DNA from: an uncultured Lachnospiraceae bacterium
GTDB taxonomy: Bacteria; Bacillota; Clostridia; Lachnospirales; Lachnospiraceae
NCBI GenBank assembly: GCA_910577675.1
Contig: CAJTOR010000014.1
Span: forward strand, 1 to 64,000
Direction of reading: 5' to 3'
Length of the DNA: 64,000 bases
This document shows positions 16,559 through 26,069 of the stretch, piece by piece; within the stretch, counting starts at the first letter, position 1; the number at the start of each line of letters is the position of its first letter. The translations under genes and the position numbers were made by a program. The notes under the pieces are model-generated. The model worked only from the letters and a program-made list of their open reading frames with translations. It made no database searches and was not told the DNA's origin.

Positions 16559-17972
16559 ATGAGAAAGCGGATAAAAGCTTTATCAGCACTTCTCCTGGCG
16601 CTTGCCATGACAGCACAGCCTTCTTTACCGGGGGAGGTGCCGCAGGAGATTTTTGCGGGATGGGAGGCGGCCACTCCGAAAGTAGCCATAAAATCTAAGA
16701 CGCTCTATGTTGGCGGCAGCAGTTATCAGATTACAGTTAAGAACCTGGCGGAGGATGCCAAAGTAACATATTTAAGTTCTGACAAAAAGATTGTGACAGT
16801 AACTGATAAAGGGGTGATAAAACCAATTGCAAAGGGGCGGGCTGCCGTTACAACCCTATGTAAAGATCACCAATCCGGTTGACGAGCTGGCTGTTTCAGA
16901 CTCCTACTGCTTTTTGGGAAAAACTTACGGGCTGAAAAATACTTCCATGCGCTGGTCAGTCTCGAACACATCACTTGCCACCATCGATGAAAAGACCGGT
17001 GTGCTGGTGGCGCTTGGAGCGGGAAAAGTAAAAATTACATTGCGGGATATGGCAAGTAAAAAATCAAAGAGTATCGAGCTTACCATTGTGGAAACATCGG
17101 ATAAAAGTGATGAGGAGCGCGCGCAAAAGGTTGTTGTAAAAGATGACCAGACAGGCTACCTGATGTATCAGGGGGTCTGTTATGAGATACTTGGCAAAGA
17201 AAGTGTCGGGGTTGTGGATTATTACGACCTGGAAATAAGCAGCCTGACCATCCCGGATACCATTCTTTACGGGGGATGGGTCTATCCCGTGACCGAAGTT
17301 TATGATGATGTATTTTCTTATAGTTATGACCTTAAAACGCTGGCGGTTGGGAACAATGTCAGGGTTCTTGGGGAAAATGCCTTTAGCGGCTGTACCGCGC
17401 TTACCAAAGTGACCTTTGGCACCGGGCTTGAGGAAATAAAGGAGAGTGCCTTTGAGGATTGTGATAGTTTGGAAGAAATTTCCATACCCGAAGGTGTAAC
17501 CTCACTTGGTGCGGAAGTGTTTAGCGGCTGTACCGCACTTTCAAACATTACTCTGCCGGAAACACTTACCACGCTGGGGGATAATATGTTTTTTGACTGT
17601 ACCTCATTGCAGAAGGTAAAAATTCCTGATGCGGTGGAAACCATACCTTATGGCATGTTTACCAACTGCACTTCCCTCGCCGGCGTTGAACTTGGCAAAG
17701 GAGTGTTGGTCATTGAGGCGGAGGCATTCTGGGCTTGTGAGTCGCTGACAGAAATCACTCTGCCAAAGGGGTTGGTTTATCTCGGTGAAAGGGCGTTTTA
17801 CAGTTGTGCACTACATAGCATTACGTTCCCGGACAGGAAGGTATCTGTCGGTGAGAATGTCTTTGATTTCTGTGAGGAGCTTTCCGTGATCCGCACAACA
17901 AAGGCGATGGCGGATTATTATGAGGCGGTGTTTGGCGGCTGGTATGAATATGATGTAGAAGGCGGCAGGTAA
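16559..17972 (+). pseudogene. BspA-type LRR protein with Ig-like domain, broken by a frame-shifting deletion
   Basis: The 5' part (from ATG 16559) codes for a signal peptide and the first half of a bacterial Ig-like domain (TLYVGGSSYQITVKNLAEDA...GVIKPIAKGRAAVT), then leaves frame and stops at 16880-16882. The 3' part continues in another frame from about 16850 (PYVKITNPVDEL) through a second Ig-like domain and LRR_5 repeats to 17972. Compared with the intact paralogue at 18124, about 18-20 residues between KGTAVITV and NPYVKITNP are missing at the junction. The cause is thus a deletion whose size is not a multiple of three, not a single-base error. The 3' part has a possible TTG start at 16827 but no signal peptide. 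Its LRR half is highly similar to the lipoprotein at 15432. Function is presumably lost. Confidence 0.85.
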
Positions 17973-17984
17973 AGGAGGATTACT

Positions 17985-18140
17985 GTGAAAAATAATAATG
18001 ATTACATATTTTTCACAGAGCTGTTTGTGCAGAGAACGTCACAAATAAGTCCTGATCCGACAAGAGAAACTGCATTCGCCTGCGGTTTTTCGAACGTAAG
18101 CGTTCTCAGAATGGAGGATTTTTATGAGAAACAAGATTAA
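17985..18140 (+). CDS. Possible 51-residue leader ORF, or structured leader RNA
   Basis: A GTG with a very good ribosome site (AAAGGAGG, 6 nt spacing) opens a 51-codon frame that ends inside the start of the next gene. Its product matches nothing I know. The same DNA has strong pairing potential. GTGAAAAAT (17985-17993) pairs with ATTTTTCAC (18008-18016). GAGAACG near 18036 can pair with CGTTCTC near 18102, and that second arm can instead pair with an adjacent GAACG. Mutually exclusive hairpins plus an upstream ORF would fit an attenuator-like leader. I cannot decide between coding and RNA roles. Confidence 0.3.
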   Translation: MKNNNDYIFFTELFVQRTSQISPDPTRETAFACGFSNVSVLRMEDFYEKQD

Positions 18141-19623
18141 AGCATTTTTAGTACTGTTTATGGTTCTTGCACTGGTGATACAGCCAATTACCATAACAAG
18201 AGCGGCAACCCCTGCGACAAAGGTGACAAAGAAGACACTCTATGTGGGCGGGGACAACTATAAGATCACGTTCAATAATTTGGATAAAGCTGCCACGGTA
18301 AAATATTCCACATCGGACAAGAAAATCGCGTCGGTAACGACACAGGGTGTTATCAAGCCGGTTGCAAAGGGGACTGCGGTTATTACGGTTAAGATTACCC
18401 AGTCAAAAAAATCTTATGAAAGTAAGATTACGGTCACGGTTATGAACCCGTATGTAAAGATTACCAACCCGGTTAAGGAGCTTAAAGTTGGCGATACTTA
18501 TAAGTTTGAGGCAAAGACTTACGGCTTAAAGAAGACTGCCACCACCTGGACGGTTTCGGATAAGTCAGTTGCCAAAATTGATGCGAAGACGCGCATGCTC
18601 ACCGCATTGAAGGCGGGCTCAGTAAAAGTGACATTTAAAGATACGGTCAGCGGCAAATCCAATTCGGTAACCGTCACTGTAAAATCCTCAAGTGCAAAGC
18701 CTACAGCCACCCCAACCCCGACTCCAACACCTAAGCCAACGCAGGCACCGGTCGAGGTGCCGGAACTTCCGGAAGACGAACTGTTCGGTTATGATATCTG
18801 GGAGGATGGTGTAATCATTACCGAGATTTACGATGTGGAAGTGACATCGGTTGATATCCCGAGGAAACTTGGAGGTTACACGGTTGTGGCGATCGACGAT
18901 GGCGCGTTTGAGGCGCTCTCGGAATTAAAGACTGTAAAGATGCCATCAACCATCACCTATATTGGTGATTACGCATTTGGCTCCTGTGAGGCGCTTACTT
19001 CCATCACAATCCCTTCCGGTGTGACACATATTGGTGATGGTGCGTTTGAATACTGTACTTCACTTGCGAAGCTGACCCTGCCGGAGAAACTTACCGAGAT
19101 GGGCAGCAATATGTTTGAGGGCTGTGGGAAACTTGCCTCCATCACAATTCCAGCGGGCATTGAGGAACTTCCTGAATATTCCTTTAGCGAATGTGTTTCC
19201 TTAAAGACAGTTACCTTTAAGGAGGGGCTGCAATTGATTGGCGACGAGGCATTTTATGGCTGTACCGCGCTTACCGCCGTTGATTTCCCGAAATCCTTAA
19301 AAGAGATTTATGGTTCCGCATTTGAAGGCTGCACTTCACTTGCAAAAATTTCGTTCTCTTCCGGTCTTGAGTCGATTGAGGACAGCGCGTTTTCAGGCTG
19401 TATCAAATTGACCAGCGTTGTGCTGCCGTCAACACTGACCTACCTTGGCAGTGCATTTTCAGGCTGTGAGAAGTTAAGCAGTGTCACGATACCGAAATCC
19501 GTGGAGGATATTGGAAGCGGTGCGTTTGATGATTGCAGCGGATCCTTAAAGTTGAAAGTAAAGAAAAATTCCTACGCATATGAGTATGTGGTGGATGAGG
19601 AGATTCCTTACAGCACATACTGA
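18124..19623 (+). CDS. Secreted surface protein with two Ig-like domains and BspA-type leucine-rich repeats
   Basis: The protein has 499 residues. Residues 1-28 are a signal peptide ending ITRA-A. Two Big_2-like Ig folds follow (about 33-113 and 116-190), each with the SDKKIASV/SDKSVAKI and VAKGTAVITV/LKAGSVKVTF motifs. A Pro/Thr linker (about 194-213) leads to about ten LRR_5 repeats of 23 residues (AF.GCTSL..I.IP..) to residue ~490. No lipobox, LPxTG or SLH motif is seen, so how it stays at the surface is open; it may be released. It is the intact version of the broken gene before it. AATGGAGG precedes the ATG. These proteins generally bind host matrix or mucosal components, but ligands vary. 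Confidence 0.88.
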   Translation: MRNKIKAFLVLFMVLALVIQPITITRAATPATKVTKKTLYVGGDNYKITFNNLDKAATVKYSTSDKKIASVTTQGVIKPVAKGTAVITVKITQSKKSYESKITVTVMNPYVKITNPVKELKVGDTYKFEAKTYGLKKTATTWTVSDKSVAKIDAKTRMLTALKAGSVKVTFKDTVSGKSNSVTVTVKSSSAKPTATPTPTPTPKPTQAPVEVPELPEDELFGYDIWEDGVIITEIYDVEVTSVDIPRKLGGYTVVAIDDGAFEALSELKTVKMPSTITYIGDYAFGSCEALTSITIPSGVTHIGDGAFEYCTSLAKLTLPEKLTEMGSNMFEGCGKLASITIPAGIEELPEYSFSECVSLKTVTFKEGLQLIGDEAFYGCTALTAVDFPKSLKEIYGSAFEGCTSLAKISFSSGLESIEDSAFSGCIKLTSVVLPSTLTYLGSAFSGCEKLSSVTIPKSVEDIGSGAFDDCSGSLKLKVKKNSYAYEYVVDEEIPYSTY

Positions 19624-19660
19624 TGATTCATAAGGAGATCCGGGAATAGTTTCTTCTGAT

Positions 19661-19700
19661 AAAGAGCCGGGGAGGGGGAATCCTTCCCAGGCTCTTTTTA
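19661..19700 (+). terminator. Terminator of the BspA run
   Basis: AAAGAGCC (19661-19668) pairs with GGCTCTTT (19690-19697), with an inner GGGAA/TTCCC stem, followed by TTTTTA. Confidence 0.75.
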
Positions 19701-19750
19701 TTTGTTGATTGTCGTAATGCCCTATAAGGGCAGGGGAAAGGTGGTAGGAT

Positions 19751-20788
19751 ATGATAAGTATCAGTGTCTGTATGATTGTGAAGGATGAGGAGGAGGTTCT
19801 GGCGCGCTGCCTTAATAGTCTTGCGGGGATTGCGGATGAAATTATTATTGTGGATACCGGTTCGGGGGATGCCACCAAACAGATTGCCGCAGCATATACG
19901 GAGAGAATTTATGATTTTGCGTGGGTGGATGATTTTTCGGCGGCGCGCAATTACTCTTTTTCCAAAGCGACCATGGAATATATCTATGTGGCAGATGCGG
20001 ACGAGGTGATTGAGGAGGGGGAGCGGCAGAAATTTTTAAAGCTTAAACGGGAACTTGACCGGAGGGTGGAGATTGTCCAGATGCTTTACACTAACCAGCT
20101 CTCCTGCAATACTACTTACAATTTTGATGAGGAGCTGCGCCCGAAACTCTACCGCAGGCTGCGCAATTTTTTCTGGGAGGAGCCGCTTCACGAGGCGGTG
20201 CGGCTTGCACCGGTTATTCTTGATACGGATATCCGCATAAGACATATGCCAACTTCCGTACATGCGGGGAGGGATTTTGCAGCTTTTGAGCGGGTGTACA
20301 AAAGGGAAGGTGCGCTCTCCGTGCGGCTCTCGGAAATGTACGCGAGGGAATTGATGATCGCGGGGGATAAGGCAGCCTTCTTGCGTGCAGTCCCGTTTTT
20401 TGAGGCGCAGTGCGAGGGGACTGTTAATGAGGGGCTTTTAAGGCAGGCTCTCTGTGTTCTCGTTCGTGCGGGCAGGCTTTTGGGTGATATGGATCTTTTA
20501 TTTAAATATGCGCTTAAAGCTCTGGCGGCGGGGAACGCCCCATCAGAGGTCTGTTTTGAAATCGGTGAATATTATTTTAATCGGGGGAATTTTCAAAAGA
20601 AAGATATTTACGAAGCAGCGCTTTGGTATTATAATGCTATTTATGAGGCGCAGCCGGAGTTAAATATCAGGATGGCGGGAAGCCTTCCTGCGGGCAGGCT
20701 GGTGGAATGTTATGAGAGCCTGGGGGAAATGGAAGCCGCTGCGCAGTACCGTGCCGTCCATGCGGATTTTCTTGGGGCGGCGAAATAA
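19751..20788 (+). CDS. Family 2 glycosyltransferase with TPR-like C-terminus
   Basis: The product has 345 residues. The N-terminal ~220 residues form a GT-A fold: ISVCMIVKDEEEVLARCLNSL, then IIIVDTGSGDAT and the DXD-like metal site VADADEV near residue 80. The C-terminal ~125 residues are helical with TPR-like character (LLFKYALKALAAGNAPSEVC...YEAALWYYNAIYEAQPE). This architecture resembles SunS-like and SPbeta-type glycosyltransferases that modify peptides or surface structures. There is no membrane segment, so it acts on the cytoplasmic side. The next gene, 30 bp downstream, encodes an MAF-like protein, which suggests a common job in glycosylating a surface protein. The acceptor is unknown. 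Confidence 0.82.
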   Translation: MISISVCMIVKDEEEVLARCLNSLAGIADEIIIVDTGSGDATKQIAAAYTERIYDFAWVDDFSAARNYSFSKATMEYIYVADADEVIEEGERQKFLKLKRELDRRVEIVQMLYTNQLSCNTTYNFDEELRPKLYRRLRNFFWEEPLHEAVRLAPVILDTDIRIRHMPTSVHAGRDFAAFERVYKREGALSVRLSEMYARELMIAGDKAAFLRAVPFFEAQCEGTVNEGLLRQALCVLVRAGRLLGDMDLLFKYALKALAAGNAPSEVCFEIGEYYFNRGNFQKKDIYEAALWYYNAIYEAQPELNIRMAGSLPAGRLVECYESLGEMEAAAQYRAVHADFLGAAK

Positions 20789-20818
20789 GGCTTATAACGC
20801 GGACAAGGAAGTGGGAAT

Positions 20819-21799
20819 ATGACGGATCATATCATGAATATCTTTAATAAGAATAAGGGGCTTTTGGCAAAACTTACCTGTGCTGTTATCTATTTCAGGG
20901 AATGTGATTATGAGAAAGCGCTGATACTTGTGGCGGAGAGCACAGAGGGTATCCGGGAGGTGACGGATGCGGTACTCGCGCGGGTGCAGTATTTTGAGCA
21001 TGTATCCGTGGAGTCGGTAACGGAAATGCTTTCCGGTATTATGGAGGCTGAAAAAAGCAGGGATTACATACTGCTTGCCGACCTGATTGAATTGCAGGTG
21101 GTGCGGTTTTTGTGCAATATACAGACACTGATTGTGGAGCGGGAGGATTTCTGCGCGTTTGACGAGGAAATCTACCAGAAAAACCTTGACGCGATGAAGC
21201 GAAAGATCAGCCGTTCCACCGCCCTTTTTGTGAGGGATGCCCAGGAGCGGGAATTGCGTATCGGGCAGGTGCTAAGGCTTTTGGAGGCGGATCTTTATCC
21301 GGAGCAGCTTTTGGAGCAGGGTTACTGTGTGGAATTTACTTCCTGCGGCGAGATGACAGTGGGGGTGCCGGATATATGGGGCAAAACCATATATCTTCAC
21401 ACGAACCATCATGTGGCGCAGGAGTCATTTTTGCTTGCGAGGAGCTGGCTTCTTCCCGGCGCAAAAAAATATCTGGTATATGGTTTTGGCATGGGATATG
21501 TGATACGCGGACTTCTTGAACTTTTACCGGAGGATGCAGTGGTTGTAGTATATGAGAATGATATGAATCTGTTAAAGCTCTCGTGTGCCTTCACGGATGC
21601 GGGCAGCCTGCTTGATGACCGCAGACTGCGGGTGGTATACGACCCGGACTGCCGCTTTATCCGCGGGGCATTGAGGAATAAGGACAGGGAAACAAAGGTC
21701 TGTATCCACTATCCTTCGCTCTGCCATCTGGTGCAGCAGGAGAGCAGGGAAATACTCCTTGATTACCTGCCATGGGCGCGCTCTCTTGAAGGGTGCTAG
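20819..21799 (+). CDS. MAF/DUF115-like protein, partner of the glycosyltransferase
   Basis: The protein has 326 residues. Residues 1-150 are helical and not recognised. From about 220, KYLVYGFGMGYVIRGLLELL followed by VVVYENDMNLLKL is a Rossmann-like nucleotide-binding unit. It resembles the 6-hydroxymethylpterin pyrophosphokinase MptE-like / DUF115 region of motility-associated factor (MAF) glycosyltransferases. The protein is much shorter than flagellar MAF proteins (about 600), so it is either a reduced member or only a structural relative. It starts 30 bp after the GT2 gene, behind GGAAGTGGGAAT. Function is inferred mainly from the neighbour. Confidence 0.6.
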   Translation: MTDHIMNIFNKNKGLLAKLTCAVIYFRECDYEKALILVAESTEGIREVTDAVLARVQYFEHVSVESVTEMLSGIMEAEKSRDYILLADLIELQVVRFLCNIQTLIVEREDFCAFDEEIYQKNLDAMKRKISRSTALFVRDAQERELRIGQVLRLLEADLYPEQLLEQGYCVEFTSCGEMTVGVPDIWGKTIYLHTNHHVAQESFLLARSWLLPGAKKYLVYGFGMGYVIRGLLELLPEDAVVVVYENDMNLLKLSCAFTDAGSLLDDRRLRVVYDPDCRFIRGALRNKDRETKVCIHYPSLCHLVQQESREILLDYLPWARSLEGC

Positions 21800-21983
21800 A
21801 TTTACATACCAGCACATTCTGATAAAATTTTTCTGCTGCTTAATGATACAGTACAATGTGGTTTCCAATAAAAACATAGTCTATCATGCCATAGTTTCGG
21901 GGAAAAATTCATTGTGGATTATGGAATGGAAGCAGTATCGCGGGCATAAAAATGAAATTTACGTGAATTCGCCATGAACCTGC

Positions 21984-22012
21984 TTGATTTATGGGAGAGG
22001 AATGACTATAAT
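21984..22012 (+). promoter_or_regulatory. Promoter of ftsH
   Basis: TTGATT (21984-21989), 17-nt spacer, TATAAT (22007-22012); 60 nt before the ftsH ATG. The remaining part of the 272-bp gap has no convincing gene. Confidence 0.65.
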
Positions 22013-22071
22013 ATGCGTGATAAGGAAAAATTACTGGAAATTGCAAGCCAATAAAAATTAAGGAGATCCCG

Positions 22072-24021
22072 ATGGAGAATCAGAATAACAACCAAAATAA
22101 CCCAAACCAGAATGGAGGGGGCTCTGACAACAACCACAGGCGAAATAACCGGTTTAGCTGGATTATCTGTCTGGTTGCGGCGCTGTTCGTGTTGTTTTCA
22201 TTTACTTATATGTCAAAGCAGATGGAAGCAGGTACGCTAAAGGAAATTACTTACAGCGAATTTATAGATCTTCTGGAGCAGGGAAAACTCTCCGCCATCG
22301 AGGTGCAGCCGGATAAGGAACGCATTGTGCTCACTCCGGTGAGCGGGGGGGTGGAATATGGTGTGGGAATCACATACTATACCGGATATTTTCCATATGA
22401 TACGGGATTGCAGCAGCGCTGTGAGGAGGCGGGGATCAAATATGCTGCCACATACACGGATAAGACCGTTACGATCCTTGATATCATCCTTTCCTATGTG
22501 CTGCCGTTTGTGCTGATCTATGTCGTGATGATTTTGCTGTTCCGGATGCTGACAAAGAACGGCGGCATGATGGGGAGTGTCGGGAAAAGCAATGCGAAGG
22601 TCTATGTGGAGAAGGAAACGGGTGTCACCTTCAAGGATGTTGCAGGGCAGGATGAGGCGAAAGAATCCGTTACGGAGCTTGTGGATTTTTTGCACAACCC
22701 TGGCAAATATACGCGCATCGGTGCCAAGCTGCCTAAGGGTGCACTTTTAGTAGGACCGCCTGGAACCGGAAAGACCCTGCTTGCAAAAGCGGTGGCGGGC
22801 GAAGCCAAGGTGCCGTTCTTCTCGCTTTCCGGCTCGGATTTTGTGGAGATGTTTGTCGGAGTTGGCGCTTCGCGCGTCCGTGACCTGTTTAAACAGGCGC
22901 AGAGCCAGGCACCGTGCATTGTGTTTATCGACGAGATCGATGCCATCGGAAAGAGCCGTGATTCCCATTATGGGAATGACGAACGCGAGCAGACCCTAAA
23001 CCAGCTTCTCTCAGAGATGGATGGTTTTGATACCTCAAAGGGGATTGTGATTTTGGCGGCAACCAACCGGCCGGAGGTGCTCGACAAAGCACTTTTGCGC
23101 CCGGGGCGTTTTGACAGGCGTATAATCGTGGATAAACCAGATTTGAAGGGAAGACTTGAAATCCTAAAAGTTCATGCGAAAAATGTGCTGATGCACGATT
23201 CAGTTGACCTTGAAGCCATCGCCCTTGCGACATCCGGGGTGGTTGGTTCCGACCTTGCAAATATGATTAACGAGGCGGCGATTCTTGCCGTCAAGGAGGG
23301 AAGGACGGTTGTAACCCAGGAGGATCTTTTTGAATCCGTCGAGGTTGTGGTGGCGGGCAAGGAGAAAAAAGACCGCATTCTGGGCGCTGAGGAGAAAAAG
23401 ATTGTAGCTTACCACGAGATCGGCCACGCCTTAGTTACGGCGGTTGAAAAGAAGGCGGAGCCTGTCCAGAAGATTACGATTGTGCCGCGCACAATGGGGA
23501 CACTGGGTTATGTGATGCAGGTGCCGGAGGAAGAAAAGTACCTGATGAGCAAGGAGGAGCTTATGGCAAGGCTCACCATGCTGCTTGCGGGGCGTGCCGC
23601 GGAAGAACTGGTGTTCGGTTCTGTGACAACCGGCGCGTCAAACGATATCGAGAGGGCGACCTCCATCGCGCGCGCGATGGTCACGCAGTATGGTATGTCA
23701 AAGAAGTTTGGTATGATGGGGCTTGAATCGGTGGAAAACCGGTATCTTGACGGCAGGCCGGTCCTAAATTGTGCGGACGAGACGGCGGCGGAGATCGACC
23801 ATGAGGTGATGGAGATTCTTGACAGGGCATATGAGCGGGCGTTTTCGCTGCTTGGCGAGAACCGGGACCCGCTTGACAGACTAGCTGCCCACCTGATCGA
23901 GAAGGAAACGATCAGTGGGAAGGAATTTATGGAAATCTTCAGGGAAGCGAAAAGGAAGGATACGGAGGAAGAAAACGATCCGGAAATCATTTCCGACGTT
24001 GCGGCGGAAGAGAAATTGTGA
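22072..24021 (+). CDS. ftsH: ATP-dependent membrane zinc protease FtsH
   Basis: The protein has 649 residues, the normal size. A polar Asn/Gln-rich N-terminus (1-27) precedes TM1 (28-47). An extracytoplasmic domain is followed by TM2 near 140-163. The AAA module shows Walker A GPPGTGKT, Walker B CIVFIDEIDAIG and the second-region-of-homology arginines in LLRPGRFDRR. The M41 protease domain has the zinc motif HEIGH and a downstream Asp ligand in the region TTGASNDIERAT. It degrades unneeded or damaged membrane and regulatory proteins as a hexamer at the membrane. AAGGAG precedes the ATG. It has its own promoter and terminator. Confidence 0.97.
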   Translation: MENQNNNQNNPNQNGGGSDNNHRRNNRFSWIICLVAALFVLFSFTYMSKQMEAGTLKEITYSEFIDLLEQGKLSAIEVQPDKERIVLTPVSGGVEYGVGITYYTGYFPYDTGLQQRCEEAGIKYAATYTDKTVTILDIILSYVLPFVLIYVVMILLFRMLTKNGGMMGSVGKSNAKVYVEKETGVTFKDVAGQDEAKESVTELVDFLHNPGKYTRIGAKLPKGALLVGPPGTGKTLLAKAVAGEAKVPFFSLSGSDFVEMFVGVGASRVRDLFKQAQSQAPCIVFIDEIDAIGKSRDSHYGNDEREQTLNQLLSEMDGFDTSKGIVILAATNRPEVLDKALLRPGRFDRRIIVDKPDLKGRLEILKVHAKNVLMHDSVDLEAIALATSGVVGSDLANMINEAAILAVKEGRTVVTQEDLFESVEVVVAGKEKKDRILGAEEKKIVAYHEIGHALVTAVEKKAEPVQKITIVPRTMGTLGYVMQVPEEEKYLMSKEELMARLTMLLAGRAAEELVFGSVTTGASNDIERATSIARAMVTQYGMSKKFGMMGLESVENRYLDGRPVLNCADETAAEIDHEVMEILDRAYERAFSLLGENRDPLDRLAAHLIEKETISGKEFMEIFREAKRKDTEEENDPEIISDVAAEEKL

Positions 24022-24042
24022 TAAAATGGAATCGGCAGAGAA

Positions 24043-24090
24043 GCCGGCAGGCAAAAGCAGTGTAGATGCTGTGCTTTGCCTGCCGGTTTT
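24043..24090 (+). terminator. Terminator of ftsH
   Basis: GCCGGCAGGCAAA (from 24043) pairs with TTTGCCTGCCGG (to 24086), followed by TTTT. Confidence 0.8.
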
Positions 24091-24200
24091 ATATGCGCGT
24101 GGACATGGCAGTTTATGTGTTGTGTTATAAACCCGGTGCGGGCACAAACTTTGGGGGCAGGATAAGGATCGGACCAGTGGGAACCAAAGGAGGAAGATTT

Positions 24201-26069
24201 ATGTTTGACCTGGAAGAGGAATTAAAAAAATTGCCGGCGAAGCCCGGCGTATATATTATGCATGACGCGCATGACGCGATTATCTATGTGGGCAAGGCGA
24301 TCAGCCTGAAAAACCGGGTGCGCCAGTATTTTCAGAGCAGCCGCGGGAAATCCCCGAAAATCCAGCAGATGGTGGCAAACATCGCATACTTTGAGTATAT
24401 TGTTGTGGATTCGGAGATGGAGGCGCTCGTGTTAGAGTGCAACCTGATTAAGGAGCACCGCCCGAAATACAACACAATGTTAAAGGATGACAAAAGTTAT
24501 CCGTATATCCGCGTGACGGTGGACGAACCGTTTCCGCGCGTTCTCTATGCGCGCAGGCAGAAAAAGGATAAGTCAAAATATTTCGGACCGTTTACAAACG
24601 CCTACGCGGTAAAGGAAACGTTAGAGCTTCTGCGCAAGACCTACCAGTACCGCAACTGCAACAAGCAGTTGACCGGAAAGAAGGAGGCAGACCGCCCCTG
24701 CCTTTACCATCATATCGGGCAGTGCAAGGCTCCGTGCCAGGGTGGTGTCACAGTGGAGGAATACCGGAAAAATATTGATGAGATCCTGGAATTTTTGGGC
24801 GGCAATTACGGTATCCTTACAAAGAAGCTGTCCGCTGCAATGCAGGAGGCATCAGAAAACCTTGAATTTGAGAAAGCGGCGGAATACCGCGACCTTTTAA
24901 ACAGTGTCAACAAGCTTTCTCAGCAGCAGAAGGTGAGCGATACGGAGGGCAGCAACCGCGATATTATAGCCTTTGCAACAGCGGGTGACGAGGCGGTTGT
25001 ACAGGTGTTTTTTATCCGCGATGGCAAGATGCTCGGGCGGGAACATTTTTATCTGACCGGTGTGCAGCATGAGGAGCGCGCGGATATTATGGCGGACTTT
25101 ATCAAACAATACTATGCGGGGACACCCTATATACCGAGGGAACTGCTGCTTGGCGAGGCGCTAAATGAGGAGGATGGGCAGCTCATTGGGGACTGGCTGT
25201 CAAAAAAGCGCGGCGGGAGGGTGAAAATTCTGGTTCCACAGCGCGGCGAAAAGGAGCGCATGATCGAGCTGGCATACAAGAACGCTTCGCTTGTGCTGCA
25301 GCAGGATGCGGAGAAAATCAAGCGGGAGGAAGCACGCACCACGGGGGCGGTTAGGCAGATTGCAGACTGGCTTGGGATGGCGGGTATTTGCCGTATTGAG
25401 TCCTACGATATTTCAAATACCAGCGGTTTTGAATCGGTCGGCTCGATGGTGGTCTACGAGAATGGCCGCCCGAAAAAGAATGACTACCGCAAATTCAGGA
25501 TACGCACGGTGGCGGGACCGGATGATTATGCCAGTATGCGGGAGGTGCTTACCAGGCGCTTTCTGCACGCCGGGAAAAGCACAGAAGGGCAGGAGGACAG
25601 TTTTAGCCGTCTCCCGGATCTGATTCTTATGGACGGGGGGCGCGGGCAGGTCAATGTCTGCCTTGAAGTGTTATCTGAACTTGGCGTTGACAGGGTGAAG
25701 GTCTGCGGTATGGTAAAGGATGACCATCACAGGACGAGGGGGCTGTACTATAATAATGAGGAAATTCCCATCGATCCGGGCAGTGAGGCGTTCAAGCTGA
25801 TTACGCGCATCCAGGACGAAACCCACCGCTTTGCCATTGAGTTCCACCGCTCTTTGCGCGGCAAGGCGCAGGTGCATTCGGTGCTCGATGATATCCCGGG
25901 TATCGGTGCGGTGCGGCGCAGGGCGCTGATGAAAAAGTACCAGTCCCTGGAGGAGCTAAAGCTTGCGACACCGGAGGAACTCGCGCAGCTACCGGAGTTT
26001 AACCGCCGTGTAGCGAACCAGGTTTATGAGTTTTTTAGAGGAAGGGAGGAACAAACATGGAAGGATTGA
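24201..26069 (+). CDS. uvrC: Excinuclease ABC subunit C
   Basis: The protein has 622 residues. The start is the ATG at 24201 after AAAGGAGGAAG; the open frame further upstream overlaps the ftsH terminator and has no family match. Residues ~10-90 are the GIY-YIG nuclease domain (KPGVYIMHDAHDAIIYVGKA) that makes the 3' cut. Residues ~200-240 are the UVR motif that binds UvrB. The RNase H-like domain with Asp residues (LILMDGGRGQ, VKDDHH) makes the 5' cut. The last ~60 residues are a helix-hairpin-helix pair (DDIPGIGAVRRRALMKKY). It incises DNA on both sides of bulky lesions. The next gene overlaps it by 13 bp. Confidence 0.97.
   Translation: MFDLEEELKKLPAKPGVYIMHDAHDAIIYVGKAISLKNRVRQYFQSSRGKSPKIQQMVANIAYFEYIVVDSEMEALVLECNLIKEHRPKYNTMLKDDKSYPYIRVTVDEPFPRVLYARRQKKDKSKYFGPFTNAYAVKETLELLRKTYQYRNCNKQLTGKKEADRPCLYHHIGQCKAPCQGGVTVEEYRKNIDEILEFLGGNYGILTKKLSAAMQEASENLEFEKAAEYRDLLNSVNKLSQQQKVSDTEGSNRDIIAFATAGDEAVVQVFFIRDGKMLGREHFYLTGVQHEERADIMADFIKQYYAGTPYIPRELLLGEALNEEDGQLIGDWLSKKRGGRVKILVPQRGEKERMIELAYKNASLVLQQDAEKIKREEARTTGAVRQIADWLGMAGICRIESYDISNTSGFESVGSMVVYENGRPKKNDYRKFRIRTVAGPDDYASMREVLTRRFLHAGKSTEGQEDSFSRLPDLILMDGGRGQVNVCLEVLSELGVDRVKVCGMVKDDHHRTRGLYYNNEEIPIDPGSEAFKLITRIQDETHRFAIEFHRSLRGKAQVHSVLDDIPGIGAVRRRALMKKYQSLEELKLATPEELAQLPEFNRRVANQVYEFFRGREEQTWKD

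Noticed and set aside
21845..22054. Short frames upstream of ftsH
   Set aside because: They overlap the ftsH promoter, have poor ribosome sites and match nothing.
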